The position numbers were made by a program, and so were the translations under genes. A stretch of 64,000 nt of DNA, taken from the NCBI GenBank assembly GCA_036417435.1, contig CM070907.1, positions 63,720,001-63,784,000 of the forward strand, given 5' to 3'. Below the pieces are notes generated by a model, which had not been told where the DNA came from, did no database searches, and saw only the letters and a program-made list of their open reading frames with translations. This document shows positions 1 through 12,941 of the stretch, piece by piece. The first letter of the stretch is position 1. Every line of letters begins with the position of its first letter. Source of the stretch: Inia geoffrensis. Taxonomy: Eukaryota; Chordata; Mammalia; Artiodactyla; Iniidae.

Positions 1-132
1 TTCAGCATTAGACTGTCTCAGAACTCACAGTCCTTAAACCAAGTTAATATGACAACATTTTTAATTAAAAATATTAAGGTCTAAATGGAGTATTTAGTAT
101 AATCCATTAACCTATTTGTTATTAACTTTTAG
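1..132 (+). other. HIKESHI: HIKESHI intron, 3' end
   Basis: AT-rich intronic sequence ending in a pyrimidine-rich acceptor (TATTAACTTTTAG) directly before the penultimate HIKESHI exon. The earlier exons lie upstream of the window. Confidence 0.8.
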
Positions 133-1179
<1,047 letters not shown>

Positions 1180-1234
1180 GTATGAAAACTTTCAAAGACG
1201 ACTAGCACAGAACCCTCTCTTTTGGAAAACATAA
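1180..1234 (+). CDS. HIKESHI: HIKESHI terminal coding exon
   Basis: Its first base completes the Trp codon begun in the previous exon. It then reads YENFQRRLAQNPLFWKT and stops at TAA 1232-1234. This is the exact C-terminal motif of mammalian HIKESHI. Together the two exons give 57 residues plus the stop with no disruption, so the gene looks functional in this genome. The exon continues into the 3' UTR. Confidence 0.96.
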
Positions 1235-1520
1235 TTTGAATAAAATAATTTTTAATGGATTCTGAAATTTGTCATGTTTTGAAGATAATCATTCTATTTG
1301 AAAGCATGAAGTCAAAAGGATCATGAAACCTAAGTTTAAAAACTGCTTAGTGACTATGAAGGTTAATTAAAATCTTTATAAAAAATTTAAAACATTGAAA
1401 AATGAAAATGTTCATCATTAATGACATTTTTCCCTTAAGCTGGAAATATTCAGAGGCAAAACATTTTGTTTTGGCTATGATTCATTTTTTACTTAAAAAT
1501 AAAGCATAGTCACAATATTG
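1235..1520 (+). other. HIKESHI: HIKESHI 3' UTR
   Basis: AT-rich, non-repetitive sequence after the TAA. It contains AATAAA hexamers at 1239-1244 and 1498-1503. The first lies only 5 nt past the stop, so the second is the more likely functional signal. The end point is inferred, at about 15-20 nt after the second hexamer. Confidence 0.6.
1498..1503 (+). promoter_or_regulatory. HIKESHI: polyadenylation signal AATAAA of HIKESHI
   Basis: Canonical hexamer about 265 nt downstream of the stop codon and the best candidate for 3' end formation. Further genomic hexamers downstream cannot be excluded as distal alternatives. Confidence 0.55.
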
Positions 1521-1701
1521 TGCCAAATGCACTGCATTTATAATCTTTCATTTATATTTACAGTGGTTTGCTAGAATAGTTAACTTGAAATCAACTATAT
1601 CAAAATTTGGGGACTTTTGGAAAAACATACCAAATATACATTTTTACATATGGAGAAATTATTTTCAGTTAGTATTTCTTTAGATTAAAAGTTTTTTCAG
1701 A

Positions 1702-1816
1702 GGAATTCCCTGGCAGGCCAGTGGTTAGGACTAGGCGCTTTCATTGCCGTAGCCTGGGCTCTATCCCTGGTTGGGGAACTAAGATCCCACAGGCTGCGTG
1801 GTGTGGTCAAAAAAAA
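1702..1816 (+). mobile_element. short CHR-type tRNA-derived SINE
   Basis: Begins GGAATTCCCTGGCAGGCCAG, keeps the B-box-like GGTTGGGGAACTAAGATCCC segment and ends in an A-tail. The target-site duplication AAAAGTTTTTTCA flanks it near 1687-1699 and again after the tail. Confidence 0.85.
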
Positions 1817-2177
1817 AGTTTTTTCAATTAACAGATTTGTTGTCACTTTTTATATCTGCAAATTCATACATTTTTTATTAACAAAATTGCCATAATACTG
1901 ATCAGGTTTTGTTTAATATTGGTAATGTTACACATTTGTGTATAGACTATAGGATTCATTACTTCTTTGTATGAAGGTAAAGCCTTTGTGTCTCATTCAA
2001 AGGGAGCCCTTTGACTTTTACTGGTGATGCCCATTGACCAGAAACCACCAGGATCTCACCTGTCCAATGATCTTTATAGAGATACAACAGGAAGTATTAA
2101 CTAAAAACAAAGTGTCCCTTGGCTTGCCAAGAGGATATAAAGACAGTGTGATTGTCCATGACAGTCCTGGGTAGTGT
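1817..2177. other. intergenic, nothing recognised
   Basis: AT-rich single-copy-looking sequence between two SINEs. No gene or repeat family is recognised. Confidence 0.5.
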
Positions 2178-2477
2178 TTTTTTTTTAATTAATTAGTTAG
2201 TTATGGCTGCATTGGGTCTTTGTTGCCACGCACGGACTTTCTCTAGTTGCGGTGTATGGGCTTCTCATTGCGGTGGCTTCTCTTGTTGTAGAGCACAGGC
2301 TCTAGGCGTGCAGGCTTCAGTAGTTGTGGCTCGTGGGCTCTAGAGCACAGGCTCAGTAGTTGTGGCGCATGGGCTTAGTTGCTCCGCGGCATGTGAGATC
2401 TTCCTGGACCAGGGCTCGAACCCATGTCCCCTGCATTGGCAGGTGGATTTTTAACCACTGCACCACCAGGGAAGTTC
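2178..2477 (-). mobile_element. long-form CHR SINE
   Basis: About 300-bp form inserted on the minus strand. A poly-T side comes first and the element ends CCACCAGGGAAGTTCC. It is bounded by a perfect 12-bp duplication CCTGGGTAGTGT at 2166-2177 and 2478-2489. Confidence 0.92.
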
Positions 2478-2489
2478 CCTGGGTAGTGT

Positions 2490-3284
2490 ATTTAAACTGG
2501 TTTTTTGGGCTTTCACAGCAGAGGATGAGGCAAAATTTGGACCACTTTTCTAATTGTATTCTTCTTGCTGCTGGAGTAGTAGTCTTGCACAGTATGCATA
2601 AAGAGGTTCAGTTATCACTTCTGAGAGCTCTCCCGAGCAGCCAATACCTACTTCATTCTGGAAGTCTCTTGTTACCCTTCTGAAGGATACATGCTACACT
2701 GGAGAGAAAAGGGCTTTAAATATCAGAAAGCCTCTTAATTATCCTATACACCCAAGATAGGTTTGGGTGTAGGAGGTGGGCAAAAGCCTGGTATTGATGT
2801 TGTAATTCCTGGTGAGTTACAGACAATATCAGGAATATAGATTTTTATCTATATTTTATCACAACAGGAGTAAGCCAATAATTGTTTCCTTGTGGTGGGC
2901 ACATTCTCAGTGGAGCTTAGTTCCTTCATAGACGTCTGGAAAATCTTGGAGAAAATAACCAGTACAGTGAGAATAACTCCAGCATTTGTTCCTCCCTTGG
3001 TGATGTTGGTTCTGCTGACAGTGCTATAATGATTATAGCAGAAGTATTTTGTTGACCTGGAGTAAAGTTCCAGTTTTTACAATAAAGAAGACGGGGGCTA
3101 ATAGTATGAGGAAAGCTCAAATATCAGAAGGAGACTTTGGGAGGAAATTTGTCGCAGGAGTTTAAAGGAACAACGATTAAATCTTCTGCAGTGGAATCTA
3201 GCAGGTTCAGAGTCGGATTTCACCGTAAAAGATTTAATATCTATTCTTTTAAACTCCTGAGGAGACCAATTTTCTCCTAAAGGT
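2490..3284. other. intergenic, nothing recognised
   Basis: No exon-like or named repeat sequence is seen. Short open frames here have no recognisable product. Confidence 0.4.
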
Positions 3285-3460
3285 CTGTCCCTTCTGCCAT
3301 GTGAGGATATATGGAGACCTCTGTGACCTGGAAGAGGGCCCTCAGCTGACCATGCTGACACCATGATCTTGGGCTTCCAGCCTCCAGAACTGTAAGAAAC
3401 AAATTTCGGTTGATTATGTGAGTCTATGATATTTCGTTAATAGCAGCTTGAAGGGCCAAA
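3285..3460 (+). mobile_element. MaLR (MST/MLT1-type) LTR fragment
   Basis: Contains the diagnostic 3' part of MaLR LTRs: a 'ctgccatgtgaggat' start, 'gaagagggccctcagctgacc', 'ccatgatcttgggcttcc', 'agcctccagaactgtaagaaa' and a 'gtctatgatatttcgtt' end. It is an ancient non-coding solo fragment. No viral gene is present. Confidence 0.7.
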
Positions 3461-4384
3461 GACACATTGAAGCATTTTATTAACAAATTTTACTTGCACA
3501 TAGTTTAACCGAGGAAGGCTGAACTCTGGATTTGTCAATTTCTTTTTCTTTTAAGTTTGATTTTTAAAAAGGGCTTTTAGAATAGTTTTGAATTTGTTAA
3601 AATTTGGAGAATGCCAAACAAACTTAATTTTTCCTATTATCATTTTTTCCATAAAGTGAAGGAAACTCAAGAGAGTTTAGGCAAAAAAGACATCTTAACA
3701 GTTTTATTATGCCTCAATATGGGAAAGGCAAAATCATAGAGAGTGGTCAGAAGAGACAGGATATGAACATGAGTCAAAAATATCCAAAGGCAAGAAATAG
3801 TCTCAGCCGATATCTATATTTGGTATACTGGGAAAAATAGTAACACCATTTACCATCTGTGCCCAATGGATCCACTTTTTAAAATGCTTCTAAGTCACTT
3901 TTTGAGTAATTTACTGAACAAAAAAAAAGGATAGTAAGGGACTTTATTAGAATGTTAAATAATGAGAAAATAGCAAGCTCAAACATGTATTTCATATTTT
4001 CATAGTTTCATGATATTTGTACCTGATAAGGTCATTGTCTTCTGAATTTAACTAACTATAGTTGAGTTGTCATGTATGAACCGGGAACATATCCGTCTTG
4101 TAAATGCTGATTCTAGATTTCAAGTACATGTCTAATAGGTTCTACCTTATTACGTTTTGGTTCTTGTATTGTCAAAATGCAATACATGAAGAATTAATTG
4201 AAAACTGACAGCCAGTAATTTTGTTGAAGAGAGGATAGCTGTCTTAGGTCAATAGTTGTAAGCCATTTTCATTTTTAGATTTATGGATTTATTAGAATGA
4301 TCAAATAATTTTTTATTTCCACATCTTCTATTACCATAACTTTTCTATATATACCTGCTTTCAGCATTTGCCTGCTTACAAATC
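3461..4384. other. intergenic, nothing recognised
   Basis: AT-rich sequence with a short A-run near 3920. No gene signal. Confidence 0.4.
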
Positions 4385-5695
4385 TTATTAAGATATAATT
4401 CATATAACATCAAATTCACTCAAAGTGTACAATTCAGTGTTTTTTAGTATAGTCACAGGATTGTACAACCATCATGATCTAATTTTAGAACATTTTCATC
4501 CTGTTAAAGAAACACCATACCCATTAGTATTTAATCCCCAGCCTCCAGAACCCCCATCAGCTCTAAGCAACTATGAATCTACTTTCTGTCTCCATGGATT
4601 TTATATATGAGTATATAAATGGAGTATCTTATATAAATGGAATCATATAGTATAGTGGTATAGTGGTCTACTATAAGGCCACTATAGTATAGTGGTCTAC
4701 TATCTAAGACACTATAGTATAGTGGTCTTTAGTGACTCACTTCCTTTACTTAGCATAATTTTTCAGGATTCATCCATGTTATAGCACGTATCAGAGCTTC
4801 ATTCCTTCTTATTGCTGATAATATTACATTGTATGATTATACCACATTTTATCCATATATCAATTGGGTTATTTCCAGTTTTTGGCTATTATGAGTCATG
4901 CCCATATGAATATTCATGTATCAGTTCTTATGTGGGTATATGCGTTCATCTCTCTTGGGTAATATACCTAAAAGTGGAATTACTGGGTTACATGGTAACT
5001 ATGTTTAACTTTTTGAAGAATTGCTAAACTATTTTTCAAAGCTTTTACTTTCCCGTGAGTGGTGTATGAGGGTTTCAGTAGCTCCACATCCTTGTCAACA
5101 TTAGTTTTTTTCTTTTGATTGTAGCCGTTCCAGTGGGTGTGAAGTGGTAATCTCCTAGTTTTGATTTGCAGTTGTCTAATAACTAATGATATTGAGTATC
5201 TTTGTGTGTGCTTATTGGCCATCTGTTTATGTTCTTTGGAAAAGTGTCTATTCACATCCTTTGCCCATTGTTTGGTTATTTGTCTTTTTATTGTTGAGTT
5301 CTAACAGTTCATTATATATTCTGGATACAAGTCCCTTATCAGATATATGATTTTGCAAATATTTTTCCCATTCTGTGAATTGTCTTCATTTTCTTGATGA
5401 GAATAATAGTCACAGCATAAAAGTTTTTAATTTTGGTGTAGTCTAATTTGTCTTTTTTCTTTTGTCACTGATGCTTTTGGTGTCATATCTAAGAAAAGAT
5501 TTTTTCTGTCAATCTGTAAAGGTTTATTCCTATGTTTTCTTTTAAGAGTTGTATAGTTTTAGCTCTTACGTTTAGGTCTTTGATTTATTTTGAGTTAATT
5601 TTTGTGAATGGTGTGAGGTAGGGCTCCACTTCATTCTTTTGCATGTGGATATCCAGCTGTCCCAATACCATTTGTTGAAACATAGTCTACTTTTG
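4385..5695 (-). mobile_element. 5'-truncated L1 (L1M-type 3' end)
   Basis: Read on the minus strand this is the end of L1 ORF2 plus 3' UTR. On the plus strand it shows the hallmark text in reverse: 'gtgtacaattcagtgtt', 'aatctactttctgtctccatgg', 'gcatgtggatatccagctgtc' and 'ccatttgttgaaa'. The reading frame is full of stops. A locally expanded tandem repeat interrupts the UTR at 4645-4727. Confidence 0.85.
4645..4727. repeat. minisatellite of about 30-35 bp units inside L1
   Basis: Three imperfect units built on ACTATAGTATAGTGGTCTACT. Each unit carries the near-palindrome ACTATAGTATAGT. It replaces the single 'aatatgtggtctttt' stretch expected in this L1 UTR, so it appears to be a local expansion. 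Confidence 0.8.
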
Positions 5696-6541
5696 TTAAT
5701 TTTGATGCATAAGCATAAAAGATGAAAGAGTATGTGACTGAGATTATTAGGAACTTTAATATTTTCAAAAGTGGGGAACTTTTTTCAAAAATGACTTGAG
5801 TATATCAAAATGTTCAGAGTGGTATTCTTGAAGAATGAGAGAAGGCAACTCTCAGCTGAGCGCAGAGATAGCTTTGCTGTTTTACCAGAAAAAAAAAAGT
5901 CTAAATTATAGTTTTACTCTTTCTGTTTATCTTCTGTGTAACAACATCTAGTAATGGTTTCATGAGCCTATCTTTGTGAATACATTCATCATACTTAACC
6001 AACTTTGTCAACAGTTTTAACATATTTATTAATCATTTCCAACCTATTATTTGTAGCTCATTATGAACCCAAAGTTCACCCCTCAAACCTTCTACATTTT
6101 CTGTATACTCTTAAATTTGTCTTTACAAAAAGTACTCTTGTATTCTAGCACAACCAGACACTTTGTTTTAAGACAAAAAAAAGTTTTTTTTAATCTAGGT
6201 AGAAAAAGTGTTTATTACTCTGTATGGACATCCCCTTACCTACACAAATTCTTTTATATTCTTTCAAAATGTATATGCATACCAACATAAGGGCATCTGA
6301 ATATCCTTTTGAACCTGGTAGCTAAGAGCTACTCCAGTTATTAAATAAGAGCATGTGTATAGTAAAATTATATTGTCTCTTCATCCAAGGTTATGTTTCA
6401 ATTAAATTGATGTTCATTAATACTCTTAAAGATAACTAAAGCTCTGGAAATTACAAATTAGGCTGACACAGGAAGTCCTTATGGCAGTCTTATGGAAGCA
6501 TAAGAATTCCACAAATTTAAAACCTCTCAAAAGACACTTAT
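5696..6541. other. intergenic, nothing recognised
   Basis: AT-rich. The 75-codon open frame starting at 6063 has no recognisable similarity and no splice or promoter context. Confidence 0.4.
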
Positions 6542-6749
6542 GGGGCTTCCCTGGTGGCACAGTGGTTGAGAGTCCACCTGTGATGCAGGGGACACGGGTT
6601 CGTGCCCCGGTCCGGGAGGATCCCACATGCCGCGGAGTGGCTGGGCCCGTGAGCCATGGCCGCTGAGCCTGCGCGCCTGGAGCCTGTGCTCCGCAACGGG
6701 AGAGGCCACAACAGTGAGAGGCCCGTGTACCGCAAAAAAAAAAAAAAAA
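6542..6749 (+). mobile_element. deleted-type CHR SINE (CD/CDO-like)
   Basis: About 205-bp form: GGGGCTTCCCTGGTGGCACA start, CCGCGGAGTGGCTGGGCCCG middle, GAGAGGCCACAACAGTGAGA end and an A-tail. An imperfect duplication related to AGACACTTATGG and AGACTTATAA flanks it. Confidence 0.92.
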
Positions 6750-7679
6750 GACTTATAACCATTCCATTTTCTTAAGCACAATTTTAGTTTTTTTGTAATA
6801 ATAAATGATTTGTGGAAACTGTTAACCCATAAAACCTATACAAGAAATTTAGAGACTTTAAATCGTGGGAAAAAAAAAAAAAACCTAGTCTTGTACAAAC
6901 TAGAATATTTTTACATTGTGATAAGGGAGAAAAGTGGTATTATTAACTCTAATTTGTGTAGTATCATCTGTATTTCAGGAGTATTTAATGAACTTTTTCT
7001 TGAATACAATTTATTAACCTGTGTACCTAAATCAAATTTAAAAGACTTTACACTTAAAAGCTCTGAGTGCCTTGCTTTTCTTCTTGTAACTATTTTCTTA
7101 ACTAATAGCAGTTAAAATTTTTTCAGGCTACAGTTGAAGCAGAAGTGTTTTCCTTAGAAGAGTCAAAATGTAAAGCATTAGGAGGTTTTCCCCCCTTCTG
7201 GAGTTTCTTGAATTATTTCTTGAAATCTATATGAACATTTCATGTAGGCCAATTAGAACAGGAGCTCCTGTAGATTTTAAGAGCCCTTATCTTCTGATTC
7301 ATTCCTCTTTTGATTTTAATGTACCTCTCAAATGAGCAAAAGTTTCCCTAAGTGACCACCTGTAATTCTAAATTGCCTTTGGTGAAGTTGTCATGGAGAA
7401 AGGTATATGCAAAAATGAGAAAATAGAAGTCAGAGTTCTGTTCGGAGATACCCCAAGTCTTTTGAGATGAACCATAGGACAAACAGGCTGTTTAGGTTAA
7501 AGGGGAAATTATTGCTTGTGTGAGTCTCTGGTCATTAATCAGAAGTCTCCTGGCAGAGAGAATATACAGAGAATACCTTTCCTGAAGCCAATTTTTCACA
7601 CACGGACAAGACTGAAGAATATTGCTGTATTGTCTTAAAAAGTTCAAACTTTTAAAAGTTTGCCCAAATGATGCTGGGT
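6750..7679. other. intergenic, nothing recognised
   Basis: Contains an A-run near 6870 and a 101-codon open frame at 6810-7115 that is AT-driven and has no recognised product. Confidence 0.4.
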
Positions 7680-8440
7680 TATCAAGACCTTGTGAACTTA
7701 TCAGTCCTTGGAAGGCAAGCCTGGAGGACAGGTTTAATGGGTCTATAACTGTCTTCTGTGAATATCTTTAGACATGTAGCAGTACTGTAGACAATAGGCA
7801 GGATAACTAATGGTAAACCAAAGATTTGGCAGACCTTCACCAAGGAAAATGAGTACATATTTAATCAGATAGGCAAAGAGTCCCAGGGGAATTTATTCCC
7901 AGGACAAAACCCAAAGACACATCACTGAAGAACTCATTGAAATTGAATAATGGATTCAATTTCAGCACAAGGGTGACTCCAAGGGGGAAACCAAAGGGAT
8001 TTCAGATGTTCACATTAGCATCAGTTGAGGGTCCAGGCCTATAGAGTAGCAAGGAGCTTCGTGGGATCTAAACTTGTTAAGCTCTGCAATACAAAGACCA
8101 CCAGGAGCAAACCCTTATTCAAACAAAGTTATGCTGCAGCAAGGGAGACCATAAACTAAGGGAACAATGGGGCTTCTCAAACGGGAAGAATTAGGGAAGG
8201 GTTTTGGGAGCCAGAGTTAGTCTTGGAGCAGCTTGTCAGGGACGCATTGCTGGAAGTCAGTGATCTCTAGAACACATGAGCCTGAGTACAGTTAATGTTA
8301 GATCAGTTTGTTTGGGGTCTTATCTTAGAATATATGGGTCTGCATGTATTTAAGATGGTTTGTCTTGCATGTTAAGGTTTGATACAGTTTACCTCTTTGC
8401 AAGTCACATGCAAGTTGGAGTTTCTGTTTCAGTTCTTATT
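7680..8440. other. possible LTR-like repeat, family not named
   Basis: Composition and phrases such as 'gggacgcattgctggaagtc' and 'aagggagaccataaactaag' recall endogenous retroviral LTR sequence, but I cannot assign a family or clear ends. No coding sequence is seen. Confidence 0.25.
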
Positions 8441-8660
8441 ACTTTAAGAAAATATCCATAGTTTAAAAAGAAAATCTTTGTAAACTAATACATTTATTGC
8501 CTAAGAGTGGTGGTCTTTAGTTTCTATATTTTGGTTTTTTGTTGACTATTAGTTTAATCTTAGTTTTTTTAGTTGGCTCTTAATAATACATCAGGTCATA
8601 GAATTAGGAGCAGCTGTTTGTGACATTTGAGGATATCTCCTTTCACTTTGTTTATTGTTA

Positions 8661-8992
8661 AGAAAAATTTTTTTTAGCTGCGTTGAGTCTTTGTTGCTGT
8701 GCGTGGGCTTTCTCTAGCTGCGGTGAGCGGGGGCTACTCTTTATTGCAGGGCACAGGCTTGTCATTGCGGTGGCTTCTCTTGTGGAGCTCAGGCTCTAGG
8801 CATGGGCTGCAGTAGTTGCGGCCTACGGGCTCTAGAGCATGCAGGCTTCAGTAGTTACGCATGGGCTCAGTAGTTGTGGCCCACAGGCTTAGTTTCTCCA
8901 TGGCCTGTGGGATCTTCCCAGACCAGGGATTGAACCTGTGTCCCCTGCATTGGCAGGTGGATTCTTAACCACTGGACCCCCAGGGAAGTCCC
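8661..8992 (-). mobile_element. long-form CHR SINE
   Basis: About 330 bp on the minus strand. It starts after a T-run with 'agctgcgttgagtctttg' and ends CAGGGAAGTCC. Flanks share an AT-rich AAAATTTTTT-like duplication. Confidence 0.88.
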
Positions 8993-9134
8993 TATTAAAA
9001 TTTTTTATAAGCCATATATAATTTACTAGAGATTGCATAGAGATGACAGAGGGTTTGTTTTTTAATTGAGGTTCATTTGGTTTTTATTAAGCACGCTTTT
9101 CCCTTAATAGGTTCTATTTTTCTTAACTGAGTTT

Positions 9135-9258
9135 TTGTTTGTTTGTTTTTTGGCCTCACCACATGGCACATGGGTTTAGTTCCATGACCAGGGATAGAAC
9201 CCATGGCCCCTGCAGTGGAAGGGTAGATTCTTAACCACTGGATCTCCAGGGAAGTCCC
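9135..9258 (-). mobile_element. short CHR-type SINE
   Basis: About 124 bp on the minus strand, 'ttggcctcaccacatggc' to CCAGGGAAGTCC, bounded by the 13-bp duplication CTTAACTGAGTTT at 9122-9134 and 9259-9271. Confidence 0.9.
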
Positions 9259-9271
9259 CTTAACTGAGTTT

Positions 9272-9689
9272 CTGTTACTGAAGCTAGCTCATACCAATTT
9301 CAATATTAGTTTTTCCTTTGATCATTACAATAGTGGTCATGTGTTAAATCTAGACTGAAAGCATGTGAAATTGTTAGGGCTCATGTATTTTATTCATCTT
9401 GATTTCTGGCCCACATTAATGGAAATTGAGAGAAGGACTACTATTCAACAGCGACTGTGTTTAAAATAGGCTTATAAAAGTAAGCTGGCAGAATTGTAGT
9501 GTCTAATCCTTGCCAGTTTTTATTTGATTTAAAAGATTTTTTAAATACTTACATCTTGAAACCAGTCTAATCTCTTTAATTAGTTTTTGGGAAAACCTCA
9601 AAAAGTTATCCTCCACAATTGTACAGTGTATTGCCTCCTTTCTTGCTCAGAATTAGAAGGAATCAGTGTAAAAATAAAAAATACAGTAA
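9272..9689. other. intergenic, nothing recognised
   Basis: No gene or named repeat is recognised in this AT-rich stretch. Confidence 0.4.
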
Positions 9690-9901
9690 AGGGCTTCCCT
9701 GGTGGCACAGTGGTTGAGAGTCTGCCTGCTGATGCAGGGGACATGGGTTCATGCCCCAGTCCGGGAAGATCCCACATGCTGCGGAGTGGCTGGACCCATG
9801 AGGCATGGCCACTGAGCCTGTGCATCCGGAGCCTGTGCTCTGCAACGGGAGAGGCCACAGCAGTGAGAGGCCCGCATACCGCAGAAAAGAAAAAAAAAAA
9901 A
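9690..9901 (+). mobile_element. deleted-type CHR SINE
   Basis: About 210 bp, GGGCTTCCCTGGTGGCACAG to GAGAGGCCCGCATACCGCAG, followed by an A-rich tail. Confidence 0.9.
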
Positions 9902-10179
9902 CACTACAAACATTGTTTGTTGAAAGTATATTGTGATATCATTTTGCATTATATTGTAGCCTGTAGAGTTAGATGTTCTCAGGCATTTTTTACTTCCACT
10001 GATTTTTTAGCATATATTCCAGACTGATATTCAGTCCCCTTGTCCCATTCCTTTTCTATCACCTTGACCAGAAAAACCTAAGTTCTGAATAAATTCAACC
10101 ACGTGTACTTTTTTTTTTTTTTTTTGGTAAAAGGCCACTGAGTATTGCATTAAAAAAATCCTGTAACCACAATCTCTAA

Positions 10180-12100
10180 CTTCACCTTGGTTGTCAGTGC
10201 TGCTCAGCAATCTTATGTTTTTTGATAAACTCTTCCATCTCATCCACCACAACTGTTGTTTTTCCCCTCTGGGTGCCTTTAAGATTTTCCCTTTGTCTTT
10301 TATTTTCAGCAGTTTGAAAATGATTTGCCTTAAGTGGTTTTTGTTTTTTAATCTTACTTGGTGTTTTCTGAGCTGCTTGGATCTGTGATTTGATGTCTAT
10401 CATTAATTTTGGAAAATTCTTGGTGGTTATTTTCTTCCAGTTTTTTTCTGTTTCATTCTTTCTGTCTTATCTTTCTTTAATTCTAATTACATGTATGCTT
10501 GACCACTGATATTGTGCCACAGCTCTTTTATTTTTTTTCTTCTTCACATTTTTCCCTCTTTGTGTTTCAGTTTGATTATTTTCAAGTTCATTAAATTTTT
10601 CTTTGGTTGCATCGAGTCTACTGATAAGTTGGTGAAAGCATTCTTCATCTCTCTTACTGAGTTTTAAAATTTCTAGTATTTTCATTTGGTTTTTTTTCTT
10701 ATAGTTTCCATCTCTCTGCTGAAATTACCTACCTGATCTTACATGTTGTCCATCTTTTCCATTAGTGCCTTTAACATATTAATCATAGTTATTTAAAATC
10801 CTCTATCATGGGATTCCCTGGTGGCTCAGTGGTTAAGAATCTGCCTGCCGATGCAGGAGACTTGGGTTCGAGCCCTGGTCTGGGAAGATCCCACGTGCCA
10901 CGGAGCAACTAAGCCCGTGTGCCCCAACAACTGAGCCTGCGCTCTAGAGCCTGCGAGCCACAACCGCTGAGCCTGTGCGCCACAACTACTTAAGCCCGCA
11001 CGCCTGGAGTCTCTGTTCCGCAACAAGAGAAGCCACCGCAATGAGAAGCCCATGCACCGCAACGAAGAGTAGCCCCCACTCGCTGCAACTGGAGAAAAGC
11101 CTGCGCGCAGCAACAAAGACCCAACACAGTCAAAAAAAAAAAAATCCTCTATCATTTCCAACATACATATGTCATATCTGAGTCTAGTTCTGATGATTGC
11201 TTTGTCTCTTAGGAATATGTTGGTTTTTTTCTTGCCTTTTCCCATTCTTTGTCATTTTATTATTGAAAGTCAGACATCTTCTTGAGGTCTAGAGTCTGAG
11301 GTAAATAGTTTTTGTGCCTGGCAGTAGGCATACCTTATCTTCTACTAGGCCTTTATTCCAGGGTTAGTAGTTGGCCTGGGTTTGAGGCTTTGAGATTACT
11401 GTCACTGCATCACAGGCTTAAAACTTCCCTAGCTATACCTTGTGTTTTAGGTGGGGGTAGTTTGCAGAGGTTTTCTTTTTAATGTTTCTCCACCCTCACC
11501 TTTAGATTTTCCCTTTGTGTTGCACCTTAGAGAGGGTCTCTCTTGCAAGTTGCTTATTGCTTGATGCTAGTTAACTGGCAGTAGGGATTGGGAGTTGAGG
11601 GGTGGAGATGTTCTCTGTTTTAATGAAGCCTCAGTCTTAAGCAGTCATCACGTTCCTGGGTCTTGGGGATGTGGTCCTAGTGCTCCTGCCTCTGCCAACA
11701 TAGTTCTGAGCCTAACACATATTTCTGCCTCTGCCCTTGGGAACAGATTTTTATTCTCTCAGCCACAGTGAGTTTTCACCAGTGCCCTAAGAGTGACAGC
11801 TTTTGTCTGCCACAGATTAAGGCTTTTTTTCCCTGGGCGGGTAGGAGTGAAGAGTCCCAGCAAAGTATTTTCTACCTCCAGCAAAGACTGTTGTTTCTGT
11901 CCCTGAGTTTTGTACAATGAGGACTTTTCCAGTACTCTCAAAATCTTTTATGTGAGCACTCAGTGGGATTCATGAGGAAAAAGCCTGCACCAGGGTGGAG
12001 ACTCTCCTTTTTTCAGTAGCGGAGACTTCACCCTTTTTGCCAGTCACCCTAGCTGAACTCTTCTTTTCTTTGTACACCCATGCCTTGTCTATGTAAGCCA
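10180..12100 (-). mobile_element. HAL1-like (ORF1-type L1) unit
   Basis: Minus-strand LINE of the L1-ORF1/HAL1 lineage. Plus-strand text such as 'gagctgcttggatctgtg', 'gccacagctcttttatt', 'caagttcattaaattttt' and 'tcattttattattgaaagtc' follows the same order as the units at 16.2-21.5 kb. It is interrupted by a SINE at 10810-11140. The ORF1 frame is broken. The HAL1 name is my inference; the shared order is visible directly. Confidence 0.6.
10810..11140 (+). mobile_element. long-form CHR SINE nested in LINE
   Basis: About 330-bp full form, GGATTCCCTGGTGGCTCAGT to CCAACACAGTC plus A-tail. A perfect 15-bp duplication AAAATCCTCTATCAT lies at 10795-10809 and 11141-11155, so it inserted into the older LINE. 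Confidence 0.95.
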
Positions 12101-12941
12101 CTGTCACACCTGTTTTCTTGGTTGGTTGCCCTACAACCTCAACACTTGGATGGGTTCAAGAAAGTTGTGAACTTGCTCTTTGTTTGTGCATTGTAAGTTT
12201 GGCAGCATCTGTTTTCCAGCTTTCTTCATCCCTAAAAAGATACCAAACGTCCCACAACAGTTTAAAAAATCCCCTTGTTCTCTTTTTTATAAAATTCCTG
12301 CACACTACATCCCTCTCATCAGCTGGCAGTTGGTCACTTTCTGAGAAAGTAGACACTATCAGATGGGAATGCTTTCCACTTCCTGCAGCCCAACATCTAT
12401 ACCTATCCTCTTCTCCATTCTACTGTCTGTCACTGTGGATGAGGTATTTGTTCCACCTATCCAAGGCTCATCTCTGTACTAAAGGCCATACTGAGTTAAT
12501 TTCTCAGGGATCTCCCTTTATCAGTATTCCCTTTCTCTTGTATATCTTATCCCTCTCTTGGCACCTTTCCAACAACATTTAAACAGATTCAAGTCTCTCC
12601 TCTCAAACAAAAAGCCCTCTATGACACATCTGTACCCTTTCTTGGTCCACTCTTCTTCATAGACAGATTTTTCAGTGGAGTTGCTATCTCTACTTCCTTA
12701 CAGCTCAGTGACTCCTCAACCTCTTGCAATCTGACTTTAGTCTGCACACTTAAATTAATCCACAAAGTCATTATTGGCCTCTTTGGACACTTCCATCTTA
12801 ATTTTACTTAGCATTACATGTTTAATCATATCCTTCTAAAAATGATTGAGGTTTGTTTTGACTGTCTACTTATGGCATCCCTTGGAAACCCATGGAATTC
12901 TATCCTAGTCCCTCTATGTTTCACACTGTATACTTCTAAAG

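Noticed and set aside
1239..1244. AATAAA right after the HIKESHI stop as the polyadenylation signal
   Set aside because: It is only 5 nt past the stop. The hexamer at 1498 is better placed, although the first may be used weakly.
4645..4727. CRISPR-like regular repeats
   Set aside because: There are three degenerate tandem units without spacers, in a mammalian L1.
4980..5255. 91-codon minus-strand frame
   Set aside because: It is the ORF2 end and 3' UTR of an old L1.
6542..6615. tRNA-like A and B box sequence
   Set aside because: It is the tRNA-derived head of a SINE. It lacks a full cloverleaf and the pattern recurs in all copies.
6481..6781. Several 60-85 codon frames, repeated at about ten other places with the same peptide text
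   Set aside because: They are translations of CHR SINE copies on both strands, not genes.
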